Part shown: piece by piece, positions 8,409 through 16,569 of the stretch | Position numbering within the stretch: position 1 is the stretch's first letter | Layout of the letters: each line of letters opens with the position of its first letter | NCBI GenBank assembly: GCA_913063035.1 | Contig: CAJXYS010000001.1 | Coordinates: 113,733 to 177,732 of the forward strand | DNA from: an uncultured Maritimibacter sp. | GTDB lineage: Bacteria; Pseudomonadota; Alphaproteobacteria; Rhodobacterales; Rhodobacteraceae | DNA: 64,000 bases | Direction: 5' to 3' | Notes under the pieces: generated by a model | What the model was told of the DNA's origin: nothing | Seen by the model: the letters and a program-made list of their open reading frames with translations, nothing else | The model's database searches: none | Made by a program: the position numbers and the translations under genes

Positions 8409-9410
8409 ATGAAACCGGGCAAACGCAACCTGATCACCGACGTGCCGGGCCTGAAGGTCGGCAACGCGTCCGACGACCGGCTGAAATCGGGCGTGAGCGT
8501 TCTGCTTGGCGATGCCCCCTTCACCGCCGCGGTTCATGTCATGGGCGGGGCCCCCGGCACGCGCGAGACGGACCTGCTGGCCCCGGACCGGCTGGTGCAG
8601 GAGGTAGACGCGCTGGTGCTGTCGGGCGGGTCGGCCTTCGGGCTCGACGCGGCCTCGGGCGTGGCCGACGGGCTGCGCGCCATGGGCCGCGGCTTCGCCG
8701 TGGGCGATGCGCGGGTGCCGATCGTGCCCGGCGCGATCCTGTTCGACCTGTTGAACGGCGGCGACAAGGCCTGGGCCGACAACCCTTACAAACCGCTCGG
8801 GCGGGCGGCGCTCGATGCCGCGGGCACCGCGTTCGCGCTCGGCAGCACGGGGGCGGGCTGCGGGGCGACGACGCAGGACCTGAAAGGCGGGCTCGGATCG
8901 GCCTCGGTGGTGATGGAGAACGGGATTACCGTGGGCGCGCTGGTCGCGGTCAATGCCCTCGGGTCGGTGATCCAGCAGGGCCGGCCGAATTTCTGGGCGG
9001 CGCCCTACGAGATGGATGACGAGTTCGGCGGGCTCGGCATGGCCGCCGACTGGCAGCCGGGCCACGAGCCGGACCCGGCCGCCCACGTCGATACCGGCGG
9101 CAACACCACCATAGCGATCGTGGCGACCGACGCCCGGCTGACCCAGGCCGAGGCGACGCGGCTGGCCACCGCCGCCCATGACGGCATGGCCCGCGCCATC
9201 GTCCCGAGCCACACGCCCTTCGACGGCGACCTGGTCTTCGCCGCCGCCACGGGCGCGCGGCCCTTGCCGGACCCGACCTGGGACCCGCTGCGCCTGGGAC
9301 ACGCGGCGGCGCTCTGCCTGGCGCGGGCCATCGCGCGCGGCGTCCACGCGGCGCAACCGGCGCCCGGCGACACGCATCCGACCTGGCAGGCGCGTTTCCG
9401 AGGCCCTTAA
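8409..9410 (+). CDS. P1 family (S58) self-cleaving hydrolase/aminopeptidase
   Basis: A 333-residue member of the DmpA/NylC N-terminal-nucleophile family, which mature by cutting themselves into two chains and then hydrolyse peptides or other amides. The N-terminal signature DVPGLKVGNA, the SGGSAFGLDA loop, GAGCGA and the segment leading into TTIAIVATDARLT are all present. The predicted cleavage site is Asn232-Thr233, the Asn-Thr pair used by nylon-oligomer hydrolase NylC rather than the Gly-Ser of DmpA. An upstream in-frame start at 8382 exists, but 8409 has GAGG at the right distance. Substrate unknown; coupled to the SDR gene. Confidence 0.85.
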   Translation: MKPGKRNLITDVPGLKVGNASDDRLKSGVSVLLGDAPFTAAVHVMGGAPGTRETDLLAPDRLVQEVDALVLSGGSAFGLDAASGVADGLRAMGRGFAVGDARVPIVPGAILFDLLNGGDKAWADNPYKPLGRAALDAAGTAFALGSTGAGCGATTQDLKGGLGSASVVMENGITVGALVAVNALGSVIQQGRPNFWAAPYEMDDEFGGLGMAADWQPGHEPDPAAHVDTGGNTTIAIVATDARLTQAEATRLATAAHDGMARAIVPSHTPFDGDLVFAAATGARPLPDPTWDPLRLGHAAALCLARAIARGVHAAQPAPGDTHPTWQARFRGP

Positions 9411-9464
9411 GCGCACGTTAACCGCCTTTTCCCTAGCCTTGCCCCATTTCAAGGGGGAGGCCCG

Positions 9465-9842
9465 ATGACACAGACAGTTCCGGTTCCGGCAAGCCTGCTC
9501 GACAGCCTGAAGGCACGCTGGCGCCCCACGCGCTGGGGCGGCGAGCATGTCGCCAGCCACCATCCGCGCTGCCTCGTGCGCCACCGCGTGATCCGTCCCG
9601 GCGCCCGCACCGAGACGGAGGCGCATTTCCACCGTGTCGAGCACTGGGTCGTGCTGCAGGGCGCGGCGCGCGCCAGCGTCGACGACGAACCGCGCGACCT
9701 GCTCGAGGGCGATACCCTCGATCTCCCGGTCGGCGCCCGGCACTGGATCGAGAATCCCGGCCGGGTCGACCTGCACCTGATCTCGATCGAGATGGGCGGC
9801 TACCTGGAAGACGACGACGTGATCCCCGCGACGGGACACTGA
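9465..9842 (+). CDS. Cupin-domain protein, mannose-6-phosphate isomerase type
   Basis: A 125-residue single cupin resembling the C-terminal isomerase domain of bifunctional ManC enzymes. The cupin metal motif is seen as HFHRVEHWVVLQG, with the second motif in LPVGARHWIENPG. Standing alone, without the nucleotidyltransferase half, it could be a phosphomannose-isomerase-like enzyme or a small-molecule-binding cupin. A strong AAGGGGGAGG ribosome site precedes the ATG. It follows the P1 hydrolase by 54 bases. Family secure, activity not. Confidence 0.8.
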   Translation: MTQTVPVPASLLDSLKARWRPTRWGGEHVASHHPRCLVRHRVIRPGARTETEAHFHRVEHWVVLQGAARASVDDEPRDLLEGDTLDLPVGARHWIENPGRVDLHLISIEMGGYLEDDDVIPATGH

Positions 9843-9922
9843 CGCGGCGCGCAGGCATCTTGCGGATGGCAGGGGGCTGTGGCACCCATTCCCCAGCCAT
9901 TCCAGATAGCGGAGACCGAGCC

Positions 9923-11398
9923 ATGCGCGACACGACAGACCTGATTTCCATGCTGAAGGACCCCGATCTGCTGCGCGCACAGGCCTATGTCGCGGGCGAG
10001 TGGATCGATGCCGGGGACGGCGCCACCTTCGACGTGACCAATCCCGCCCGCGGCGACGTGCTGACGCCGGTCGCCGATCTAGGCGTGGCCGAGGTCCGCC
10101 GCGCCATCGAGGCCGCGCGCGATGCGCAGAAGGCCTGGGCCGCCAAGACCGGCAAGGAGCGTGCGGCGATCCTGCGCAAGTGGTACGATCTCATGGTCGA
10201 GAACGCCGACGATCTTGCCGCGATCCTGACGGCCGAGATGGGCAAGCCCCTGGCCGAGGCCAAGGGCGAGATCCTCTACGGCGCCTCCTTCATCGAGTGG
10301 TTCGGCGAGGAAGCTAAGCGCGTCTACGGCGAGACGATCCCCGGCCACCAGCCCGACAAGCGCATCGTGGTGCTTAAGCAACCCGTGGGCGTCGCGGCCT
10401 CGATCACGCCGTGGAACTTCCCCAACGCCATGATCGCGCGCAAGGTCGCGCCCGCGCTTGCCGCCGGCTGCGCCTTCGTCGCGCGACCCGCCTCGGAAAC
10501 GCCGCTTTCGGCGCTCGCCATGGCGGTCCTCGCCGAGCGGGCCGGCGTGCCCAGGGGGGTGCTGTCCGTCGTGACCTCGTCCCGGGCCTCCGCCATCGGC
10601 AAGGAATTCTGCGAGAACCCGATCATCGCGAAGATCACCTTCACCGGCTCGACCGAGGTGGGCCGCATCCTGATGCGCCAGTCGGCCGACCAGATCAAGA
10701 AGGCCTCGATGGAACTCGGTGGCAACGCGCCCTTCATCGTCTTCGACGACGCCGATCTCGACGCCGCGGTCGAGGGCGCGATGATCTCCAAGTACCGCAA
10801 CAACGGCCAGACCTGCGTCTGCGCCAACCGCATCTACGTGCAGGCCGGCGTCTACGACGCCTTCGCCGAGAAACTCGCCGCGGCCACGCGCAAGATGCAG
10901 GTGGGTGACGGGTTCGAGGACGGCACCACCGCCGGGCCGCTGATCACCGAGGATGCCGTCAAGAAGGTCGAGGAGCACATCGCCGACGCGCTTTCCAAGG
11001 GCGCCAAGATCGTCGCCGGCGGCAAGCGCCACGAGAAGGGCGGCACCTTCTTCGAACCGACCGTTCTGACCGGCGTGACCCAGGACATGAAGGTCAGCAC
11101 CGAGGAAACCTTCGGCCCGGTCGCACCGCTCTTCCGCTTCGAGAACGAGGAGGACGTGATCGCCAAGGCCAACGACACGATCTTCGGCCTGGCCTCCTAT
11201 TTCTACGCCAGCGATCTCGGCCGCGTCTGGCGTGTCGCCGAGGCGCTGGAATACGGCATGGTCGGCATCAACACCGGCCTGATCTCGACCGAGGTGGCGC
11301 CCTTCGGCGGGGTCAAGCAGTCCGGGCTGGGCCGCGAGGGCTCGCGCCACGGCATCGACGAGTTCACCGAGATGAAATATCTCTGCATGAGCATCTGA
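9923..11398 (+). CDS. gabD: Succinate-semialdehyde dehydrogenase
   Basis: Oxidises succinate semialdehyde to succinate, the last step of the GABA shunt. The 491-residue product has the GabD-type features PWNFPNAMIARKVAPALAAG, the general base in MELGGNAPFIVFDDAD, the active-site GQTCVCANR with Cys298, and the C-terminal LISTEVAPFGGVKQSGLGRE. The second Cys two residues on is typical of this family. A perfect 12-bp terminator hairpin lies right after the stop. No GABA transaminase is adjacent, so it probably serves as a stand-alone gene. Assignment to the SSADH subfamily is confident. Confidence 0.9.
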   Translation: MRDTTDLISMLKDPDLLRAQAYVAGEWIDAGDGATFDVTNPARGDVLTPVADLGVAEVRRAIEAARDAQKAWAAKTGKERAAILRKWYDLMVENADDLAAILTAEMGKPLAEAKGEILYGASFIEWFGEEAKRVYGETIPGHQPDKRIVVLKQPVGVAASITPWNFPNAMIARKVAPALAAGCAFVARPASETPLSALAMAVLAERAGVPRGVLSVVTSSRASAIGKEFCENPIIAKITFTGSTEVGRILMRQSADQIKKASMELGGNAPFIVFDDADLDAAVEGAMISKYRNNGQTCVCANRIYVQAGVYDAFAEKLAAATRKMQVGDGFEDGTTAGPLITEDAVKKVEEHIADALSKGAKIVAGGKRHEKGGTFFEPTVLTGVTQDMKVSTEETFGPVAPLFRFENEEDVIAKANDTIFGLASYFYASDLGRVWRVAEALEYGMVGINTGLISTEVAPFGGVKQSGLGREGSRHGIDEFTEMKYLCMSI

Positions 11399-11422
11399 AG
11401 CCGTTGCAAACACGCATGCCCG

Positions 11423-11463
11423 CCGGGCCCGGTGACCGCACCGGGCCCGGCAGCGCATTTTAC
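11423..11463 (+). terminator. Intrinsic terminator after gabD
   Basis: A perfect 12-bp stem CCGGGCCCGGTG / CACCGGGCCCGG with an ACCG loop (11423-11450), followed within ten bases by ATTTT. It separates gabD from the phytase-like gene. Confidence 0.75.
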
Positions 11464-11478
11464 AGAACCGCTAGACAT

Positions 11479-11496
11479 CCGTCACGCGCATGTCAT
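11479..11496 (+). promoter_or_regulatory. Possible Pho box (PhoB site)
   Basis: Two 7-base units, CCGTCAC and ATGTCAT, are spaced exactly 11 bases apart (4-base spacer GCGC), the geometry of a PhoB box (consensus CTGTCAT-N4-CTGTCAY). The match is imperfect, about 5-6 of 7 in each half. It sits 49 bases before the start of a secreted phytase-like protein, a sensible member of a phosphate-starvation regulon. Prediction only. Confidence 0.4.
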
Positions 11497-11544
11497 GGAT
11501 TGACGTCACTCCGGGATCGCAGACATCCATAACCGGAGTGCACC

Positions 11545-13704
11545 ATGTCCCCGAAGCTTCTGACTGCCAGCTCGGCGCTGGCAATGTTTGCGGCGCTTCC
11601 CGCCGCGGCCGAGATGAATTTCAACCGCATCGCGTCCTTCCCGGTCGCATCCAACTGGTCCGGCGCCGCGCCGGACGAAACCGCGCCCGAGATCATCTCG
11701 GCCACGGCCGACGGGATGACGCTGGTCTACTCCGACAGCCCCGGCGGCGTGATCGGTGCGATCGACATCACCGACCCGGCCAACCCCAAGCCACTCGGCG
11801 TGATGGAAATGGACGGCGAGCCGACCGCGGTCTCGATCATCGGAACAACCGCCTTCGTGGGCATCAACACCTCGGAAAGCTACACCCAGCCATCGGGCAT
11901 GGTGAAGGCCATCGACGTGCCCTCCATGACCGAGCTTGCGCGCTGCGACCTGGGCGGCCAGCCCGATTCGACCGCCGCTGCGCCGGACGGCTCCTTCATC
12001 TCGATCGCCATCGAGAACGAGCGTGACGAAGACGCCGGCGACGGCCGCGTGCCCCAGATGCCCGCCGGAAACCTGGTGATGATCGACGTGACCGACGGTA
12101 CGCTCGACTGCACCAGCCTGACCCGGGCCGACCTGACCGGCCTGGCCGATGTCGCCCCGGAAGACCCCGAGCCGGAATTCGCCGACATCAACGGGCTGGG
12201 CGAGACGGCGGTGACGCTGCAGGAGAACAACCACATCGCCGTCGTCGCACGCGACGGCTCGATCGTGTCGCATTTCTCGGCCGGCGGCGTCGATCTCGAC
12301 AACATCGACGTCGAGGACGAGCGCGCCGCGCTGACCTTCACCGCCAGCCAGAAGAACCGCCTGCGCGAGCCTGACGGGCTGCAGTGGATCGACGACGACC
12401 ATTTCGCCATCGCCAACGAGGGCGACATGGACGGCGGCGCGCGCGGCATGACCATCTTCCACAAGGACGGCACGGTCGTCTGGGAAAGCGGCACCAGCTT
12501 CGAGCATGCCATCGTCCAGATCGGCCATTACCCGGACAAGCGGTCGGACTCGAAGGGTGTCGAACCCGAGGGCATGGAATTCGCGGTCTTCGACGGCACG
12601 CCCTATGTCTTCCTTCTCGCCGAACGGTCCTCGATCATCGGCGTCTACGACGTGACCGATCCCGCCAACCCGGTTCTGACCCAGTTGCTGCCCTCGGGCA
12701 TCTCGCCCGAAGGCGCGGTGGCCATTCCCGAGCGCGGCCTCCTCGCCACGGCGAACGAGTATGACGGCCTCGAGGACGGCGCGGCGCGCGCCCATGTGAT
12801 GATCTTCGAATACCAGGACGCGCCCGCGGTCTATCCGCACCTGACCTCGGAAGGCGCCGACAGGCTGATCGGCTGGGGTGCGAATTCCGGCATGGTCGCG
12901 GCCGAGGACGGCACGATCTACGCGGTGAACGACAGCTTCTACGCCTTCCAGCCGACGATCTTCCACATCGACCCCGGCCAGACCCCGGCCCGGATCGTGG
13001 ACGCCATTCCGGTGACGCGCGCCGGCCGCCCGGCGCAGCTGATGGACATGGAAGGCATCACGCTCGACGGCGAGGGCGGCTTCTACGTGGTCTCCGAAGG
13101 TCGGCCGGGCCGCGGCATCCTGCATGCGATCTACCACGTCGCGGCAGATGGCGAGATCGCCGAGGTCATCCCCTTCCCCAAGGAGTTGATGGCCGTCGAA
13201 CGCCGGCACGCGTCCGAAGGCATCACAAGGCTCGGCGACACGCTCTGGATCGCGATCCAGCGTGAATGGGACGATGATCCGAAGAACCACGTCAAGCTGG
13301 TCTCCTACAACCTCGAGACCGGCGAATGGGGCGCGGTGCATTATCCCAAGGCCGAGCCGGCGACCGGCTGGGTGGGCCTGTCGGAGATTACCGCCCATGG
13401 CGATCACGTCTACGTCATCGAGCGGGACAACCAGCATGCCGATGCCGCGGTGACCAAGAAGATCTTCCGCGTCTCGCTGGACCAGATGCAGCCCGCGCCG
13501 CTCGGCGGCGCGCTGCCGGTGGTGACCAAGGAAGAGGTCCGCGACCTGATCCCCGAGCTCACCGCGACGGGCGGCTACGTGCTCGACAAGGTCGAAGGCC
13601 TGGCCATCCAGGCCGACGGAACCGCCTGGGTCTCGACCGACAACGACGGCGTGGACGATCATTCCGGCGAGACGATGTTCTTCTCGATCGGCAAGATCGA
13701 CTGA
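11545..13704 (+). CDS. Secreted phytase-like esterase with LVIVD/beta-propeller domain
   Basis: A 719-residue exported protein. The N-terminus is a signal peptide (MSPKLLTASSALAMFAALPAAAE, cleavage after AAA-E). The N-terminal half has repeats of the LVIVD / choice-of-anchor type (IDITDPANPKPLGV, VYDVTDPANPVLTQ), forming a propeller. From about residue 430 comes the esterase-like domain of phytase (PF13449 type), with IYAVNDSFYAF, MDMEGITLDGEGGFYVVSEG and KVEGLAIQADGTAWVSTDNDG. It probably acts on phosphate esters in the periplasm or outside the cell; exact substrate unknown. A possible Pho box lies upstream and a strong hairpin follows the stop. Confidence 0.78.
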   Translation: MSPKLLTASSALAMFAALPAAAEMNFNRIASFPVASNWSGAAPDETAPEIISATADGMTLVYSDSPGGVIGAIDITDPANPKPLGVMEMDGEPTAVSIIGTTAFVGINTSESYTQPSGMVKAIDVPSMTELARCDLGGQPDSTAAAPDGSFISIAIENERDEDAGDGRVPQMPAGNLVMIDVTDGTLDCTSLTRADLTGLADVAPEDPEPEFADINGLGETAVTLQENNHIAVVARDGSIVSHFSAGGVDLDNIDVEDERAALTFTASQKNRLREPDGLQWIDDDHFAIANEGDMDGGARGMTIFHKDGTVVWESGTSFEHAIVQIGHYPDKRSDSKGVEPEGMEFAVFDGTPYVFLLAERSSIIGVYDVTDPANPVLTQLLPSGISPEGAVAIPERGLLATANEYDGLEDGAARAHVMIFEYQDAPAVYPHLTSEGADRLIGWGANSGMVAAEDGTIYAVNDSFYAFQPTIFHIDPGQTPARIVDAIPVTRAGRPAQLMDMEGITLDGEGGFYVVSEGRPGRGILHAIYHVAADGEIAEVIPFPKELMAVERRHASEGITRLGDTLWIAIQREWDDDPKNHVKLVSYNLETGEWGAVHYPKAEPATGWVGLSEITAHGDHVYVIERDNQHADAAVTKKIFRVSLDQMQPAPLGGALPVVTKEEVRDLIPELTATGGYVLDKVEGLAIQADGTAWVSTDNDGVDDHSGETMFFSIGKID

Positions 13705-13718
13705 GCCGGAAACGCGAA

Positions 13719-13742
13719 GGCTCCCGCAGCACTGCGGGAGCC
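13719..13742 (+). terminator. Hairpin after the phytase-like gene
   Basis: A perfect 10-bp stem GGCTCCCGCA / TGCGGGAGCC with a GCAC loop, 15 bases after the stop codon. No T-run follows, but its place between two convergent genes makes a termination role likely. Confidence 0.55.
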
Positions 13743-13789
13743 CCGGGCGTCAGGGCGCGCGGGTCCCCCCCGCGCGCTTTCGCCGTTCT

Positions 13790-14266
13790 TCAGGCCTCGG
13801 CCTTGTCCTGTTCCAGCGCTCCGGCCGACACCCCGTCGCCGTTGGCGATCTGGATCCGGCGCGGCTTCAGCGCCTCGGGCACCTCGCGCTGCAGATCGAT
13901 GTGCAGCATGCCGTTTTCATGGACGGCACCGGTCACCCTGACGTGGTCGGCCAGCTGGAACCGCTTCTCGAAGGCCCGCGTCGCGATCCCGCGATGCAGG
14001 AAGGTGCGGTCGCGGTCTTGCTCGGTCTCGGCCTTGCGGGCCGACACGATCAGCGCGTTCTCGCGAACCTCGACCGACAGGTCGTCGTCCGAGAACCCGG
14101 CCACCGCCACGGAAATGCGGTAGGCGTCATCGGCGGTTTTCTCGATGTTGAAGGGCGGATAGCCGGTCTGGCCGATATCCTGGGAAAGCACGCGGTCCAG
14201 CAGATCAGCGAATTGGTCGAACCCGACGGTGGACCGGTAGAGCGGGGACAGATCGAATGTACGCAT
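13790..14266 (-). CDS. Small heat-shock protein, Hsp20/IbpA family
   Basis: An ATP-independent holdase that binds unfolding proteins in the cytoplasm. The 158 residues hold an alpha-crystallin domain (about 38-130) with IEKTADDAYRISVAVAGFSDDDLSVEV and the closing AFEKRFQLADHVRVTGAVHENGMLHI, and a C-terminal I-x-I motif (RRIQI) used for oligomerisation. The opening MRTFDLSPLYRSTVGFD is typical of the IbpA class. AAAGGAGGA lies directly upstream of the ATG. A heat-shock promoter or ROSE thermosensor could be expected, but I could not recognise either. Confidence 0.92.
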   Translation of the reverse strand: MRTFDLSPLYRSTVGFDQFADLLDRVLSQDIGQTGYPPFNIEKTADDAYRISVAVAGFSDDDLSVEVRENALIVSARKAETEQDRDRTFLHRGIATRAFEKRFQLADHVRVTGAVHENGMLHIDLQREVPEALKPRRIQIANGDGVSAGALEQDKAEA

Positions 14267-14320
14267 AACGTCATCCTCCTTTGAGCGATGTCTGTCGATG
14301 CGACCCTCCCGAAGGCAGGG

Positions 14321-14371
14321 CCAATCAGCCGCCCGGACCCGGTTTCCGGCGTCCGGACGAGGCTGATTTGG
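14321..14371 (-). terminator. Long inverted repeat between protease and hsp20
   Basis: CCAATCAGCC at 14321-14330 and GGCTGATTTGG at 14361-14371 pair with one bulge, with an inner CCGGAC / GTCCGG stem. It lies 30 bases beyond the protease stop and just before the hsp20 promoter region, so it is a likely 3' hairpin of the protease transcript. No T-run. Confidence 0.4.
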
Positions 14372-14399
14372 GCGCGCGCGGCGCGGCTTTCAAGAGGTC

Positions 14400-15185
14400 T
14401 CAGGGCTCCTGCGCGGTGCCGGAGACGGGGCGCACGTTCTGCGGCCGGGTCGCCTTCGTCTCGAGCGCGCGCAGCACCTCCTGGAGCGGCTCCGGCAGCG
14501 CCGTGCCCAGCGCCACCTTGCGCTCGCGCCACCGGGCCTTGGCCGAGACGACCGACACGATCCGCGGCGTGCCGTCGGTCTCGATGAAGACCGGCGCGCC
14601 CGAAGAGCCGAAATCGACGTCGCAGGACAGGACCAGGACGCCCGGATCCTTGCCCAGAACATGGCACTGCTTCTCGAGCGACAGCGCGTTGTCGCGGTTC
14701 ATGGCATAGGAGACCAGCTCGACGCTGTCGCCGATCTCCGGCGCGCGCCCGGCGCTGAAGGGCGGCACGCCCTCCGCGGCGATCGGGCGGTCGAGCTGGA
14801 TGACGGCGAGATCCCGGGCGGCCCGATCGATCCGGTTATGGCCGGCATAGACGTAGTCGGGATGGATCACGACCTGGCGCGCCCGCCGCTGGGCGGCGGC
14901 CTCGCCGTTCCGCCACCCGGCCAGGAACGCGACCCGGCTGTCCGCGATCCGGTCCCCGGACTGCCTGTCATACATGCAATGCGCCGCGGTCAGCACCAGC
15001 TCGGGCGAAATCAGCGTTCCGGTGCAGAACCCCGCCCCGTCAAGGTTCACGCGGCCCACGCCCTCCCAGCCGCGGCTCCGGTCCGCGGTATCGAGGGTCG
15101 TCAGGCTGGCGGCGTCGGTGCTGTTGACCGGGCCGACGGCGACATAAACCCAGATCGAAACGATAAGCAGCGCGATAAGGCGCAT
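14400..15185 (-). CDS. Secreted trypsin-like serine protease
   Basis: A chymotrypsin-fold (S1 family) protease of 261 residues exported through an N-terminal signal peptide (MRLIALLIVSIWVYVAVGP). The triad is visible: His69 in LTAAHC, Asp125 in ARDLAVIQL and Ser195 in FGSSGAPV, where GSSGAP replaces the usual GDSGGP. Substitution of the Asp before the Ser and the second Gly after it is common in bacterial S1 members. The C-terminal 40 residues are basic and probably disordered. Periplasmic or extracellular; target unknown. Stands alone between hsp20 and glcF. Confidence 0.85.
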   Translation of the reverse strand: MRLIALLIVSIWVYVAVGPVNSTDAASLTTLDTADRSRGWEGVGRVNLDGAGFCTGTLISPELVLTAAHCMYDRQSGDRIADSRVAFLAGWRNGEAAAQRRARQVVIHPDYVYAGHNRIDRAARDLAVIQLDRPIAAEGVPPFSAGRAPEIGDSVELVSYAMNRDNALSLEKQCHVLGKDPGVLVLSCDVDFGSSGAPVFIETDGTPRIVSVVSAKARWRERKVALGTALPEPLQEVLRALETKATRPQNVRPVSGTAQEP

Positions 15186-15273
15186 TCCTCGGACCTCTTC
15201 ACCGGCTATTGGGTGCTGGCCGGGATAGCCCCGCGGTTTGGCGACATTGTGGCGACCAAGCGGAAAGCTTGGA

Positions 15274-16557
15274 TCAGCCGAGCGCCGGCGGGCGCGGCCC
15301 GCCCGTGGCCCAGTCCAGCAATTCGACCGTGTGCACCACGGGGATCTCGGTGCCGCCGCCGATCTGCATCATGCAGCCGATATTGCCCGCGGCGATGACC
15401 TCGGGCGCCTTCGCCTCCAGCGTCCGCACCTTTCGGGCCTTGAGCTGCTTGGAGATCTCGGGCTGCATCAGGTTGTAGGTGCCCGCGCTGCCGCAGCAAA
15501 GATGGCTGTCCGCCGGTTCCACCACCTCGAACCCGGCGGCTTTCAGAAGGGTCTTCGGCGCGGCGGTGATTTTCTGGCCGTGCTGAAGCGAACAGGCCGC
15601 GTGATAGGCCACGCGCATCGGGGACGCGCCCTCGGCCGGCAGATCGAGCGTCGCCAGCAGTTCGGTCACGTCCATCGCGATCTCCGATACCGCCCGCGCC
15701 TCCGCGGCCAGGGCCTCGTCGCGGAACATGTGCCCGTAATCCTTGACGGTGGTGCCGCAGCCGCTGGTGTTGATCACCACCGCGTCGAGCCCCTCGCCCT
15801 GCATCTCGCGGTTCCAGGCGCGGATGTTCCGCGCCGCGCTCGCATGGCTCTCGCCGGTCTTTCCCATGTGGTGGGTCAGCGCGCCGCAGCAGCCCTGCCC
15901 CTCGGCCACCACGACCTCGCAGCCCAGCCGGGTCAGCAGCCGGATCGTCGCGTCGTTGATATCGGTGTTGAGCGCGCGCTGCGCACAACCCGTCATCAGC
16001 GCCACGCGCTTCTTGCGCGGGCCTTCGGCGGGGAAGACCTGCGGATCGTCGTTGCGGCTGACCGGCGGGATCGTTTTCGGGGCCATTTCCAGCATCGCCT
16101 TCAGCCGTGCATCCGGCATCAGGAAGGCGAAGGGCCGCCCGATCTTCGCGCCCAGCAGCGCGAGGCGGAACCGGGTCGGATGGGGCAGGATGCGGGCCAG
16201 CATCCAGCGCAGCGCGCGTTCGCGCCAGGGGCGCCTGTAGGTCTGCTCTATGTATTCCCGGGCATGATCGACCAGGTGCATGTAATGGACGCCCGACGGG
16301 CAGGTGGTCATGCAGGCCAGGCAGCTGAGACAGCGATCGATATGCTTGACCGTCTTCTCGTCGGCGGGCCGCCCCTTCTCGAGCATGTCCTTGATCAGGT
16401 AGATCCGCCCGCGCGGGCTGTCGAGTTCGTCGCCCAGCACCTGGTAGGTCGGGCAGGTCGCCGTGCAGAACCCGCAATGCACGCAGGCCCGCAGGATCTC
16501 GTTGGACCGCGCGGTGGCGGCATCCGCCAGCTGTTCGGGGGTAAAGTTCGTCTGCAT
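15274..16557 (-). CDS. glcF: Glycolate oxidase iron-sulfur subunit
   Basis: Carries electrons from the flavin subunits of glycolate dehydrogenase to the quinone pool. The 427 residues contain two 4Fe-4S motifs, CVHCGFC (25-31) and CLSCLACMTTCP near residue 75, then two CCG domains with paired cysteines (GQGCCGALTHH, LCCGSAGTYN) of the heterodisulfide-reductase type. Last gene of glcD-glcE-glcF; it starts 12 bases after the glcE stop, so they are co-transcribed. The complex oxidises glycolate to glyoxylate. Confidence 0.95.
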   Translation of the reverse strand: MQTNFTPEQLADAATARSNEILRACVHCGFCTATCPTYQVLGDELDSPRGRIYLIKDMLEKGRPADEKTVKHIDRCLSCLACMTTCPSGVHYMHLVDHAREYIEQTYRRPWRERALRWMLARILPHPTRFRLALLGAKIGRPFAFLMPDARLKAMLEMAPKTIPPVSRNDDPQVFPAEGPRKKRVALMTGCAQRALNTDINDATIRLLTRLGCEVVVAEGQGCCGALTHHMGKTGESHASAARNIRAWNREMQGEGLDAVVINTSGCGTTVKDYGHMFRDEALAAEARAVSEIAMDVTELLATLDLPAEGASPMRVAYHAACSLQHGQKITAAPKTLLKAAGFEVVEPADSHLCCGSAGTYNLMQPEISKQLKARKVRTLEAKAPEVIAAGNIGCMMQIGGGTEIPVVHTVELLDWATGGPRPPALG

Positions 16558-16569
16558 CTCGCCTCCGCC

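Noticed and set aside
11506..13662. A 718-codon open frame opposite the phytase-like gene
   Set aside because: Shadow of a real gene: low-complexity composition and no recognisable domain.
14267..14300. ROSE-type RNA thermometer before hsp20
   Set aside because: The sequence before the ribosome site contains CGCTC near AAAGGAGG, but the characteristic U(U/C)GCU pairing with a bulged G and the upstream hairpins could not be drawn convincingly.
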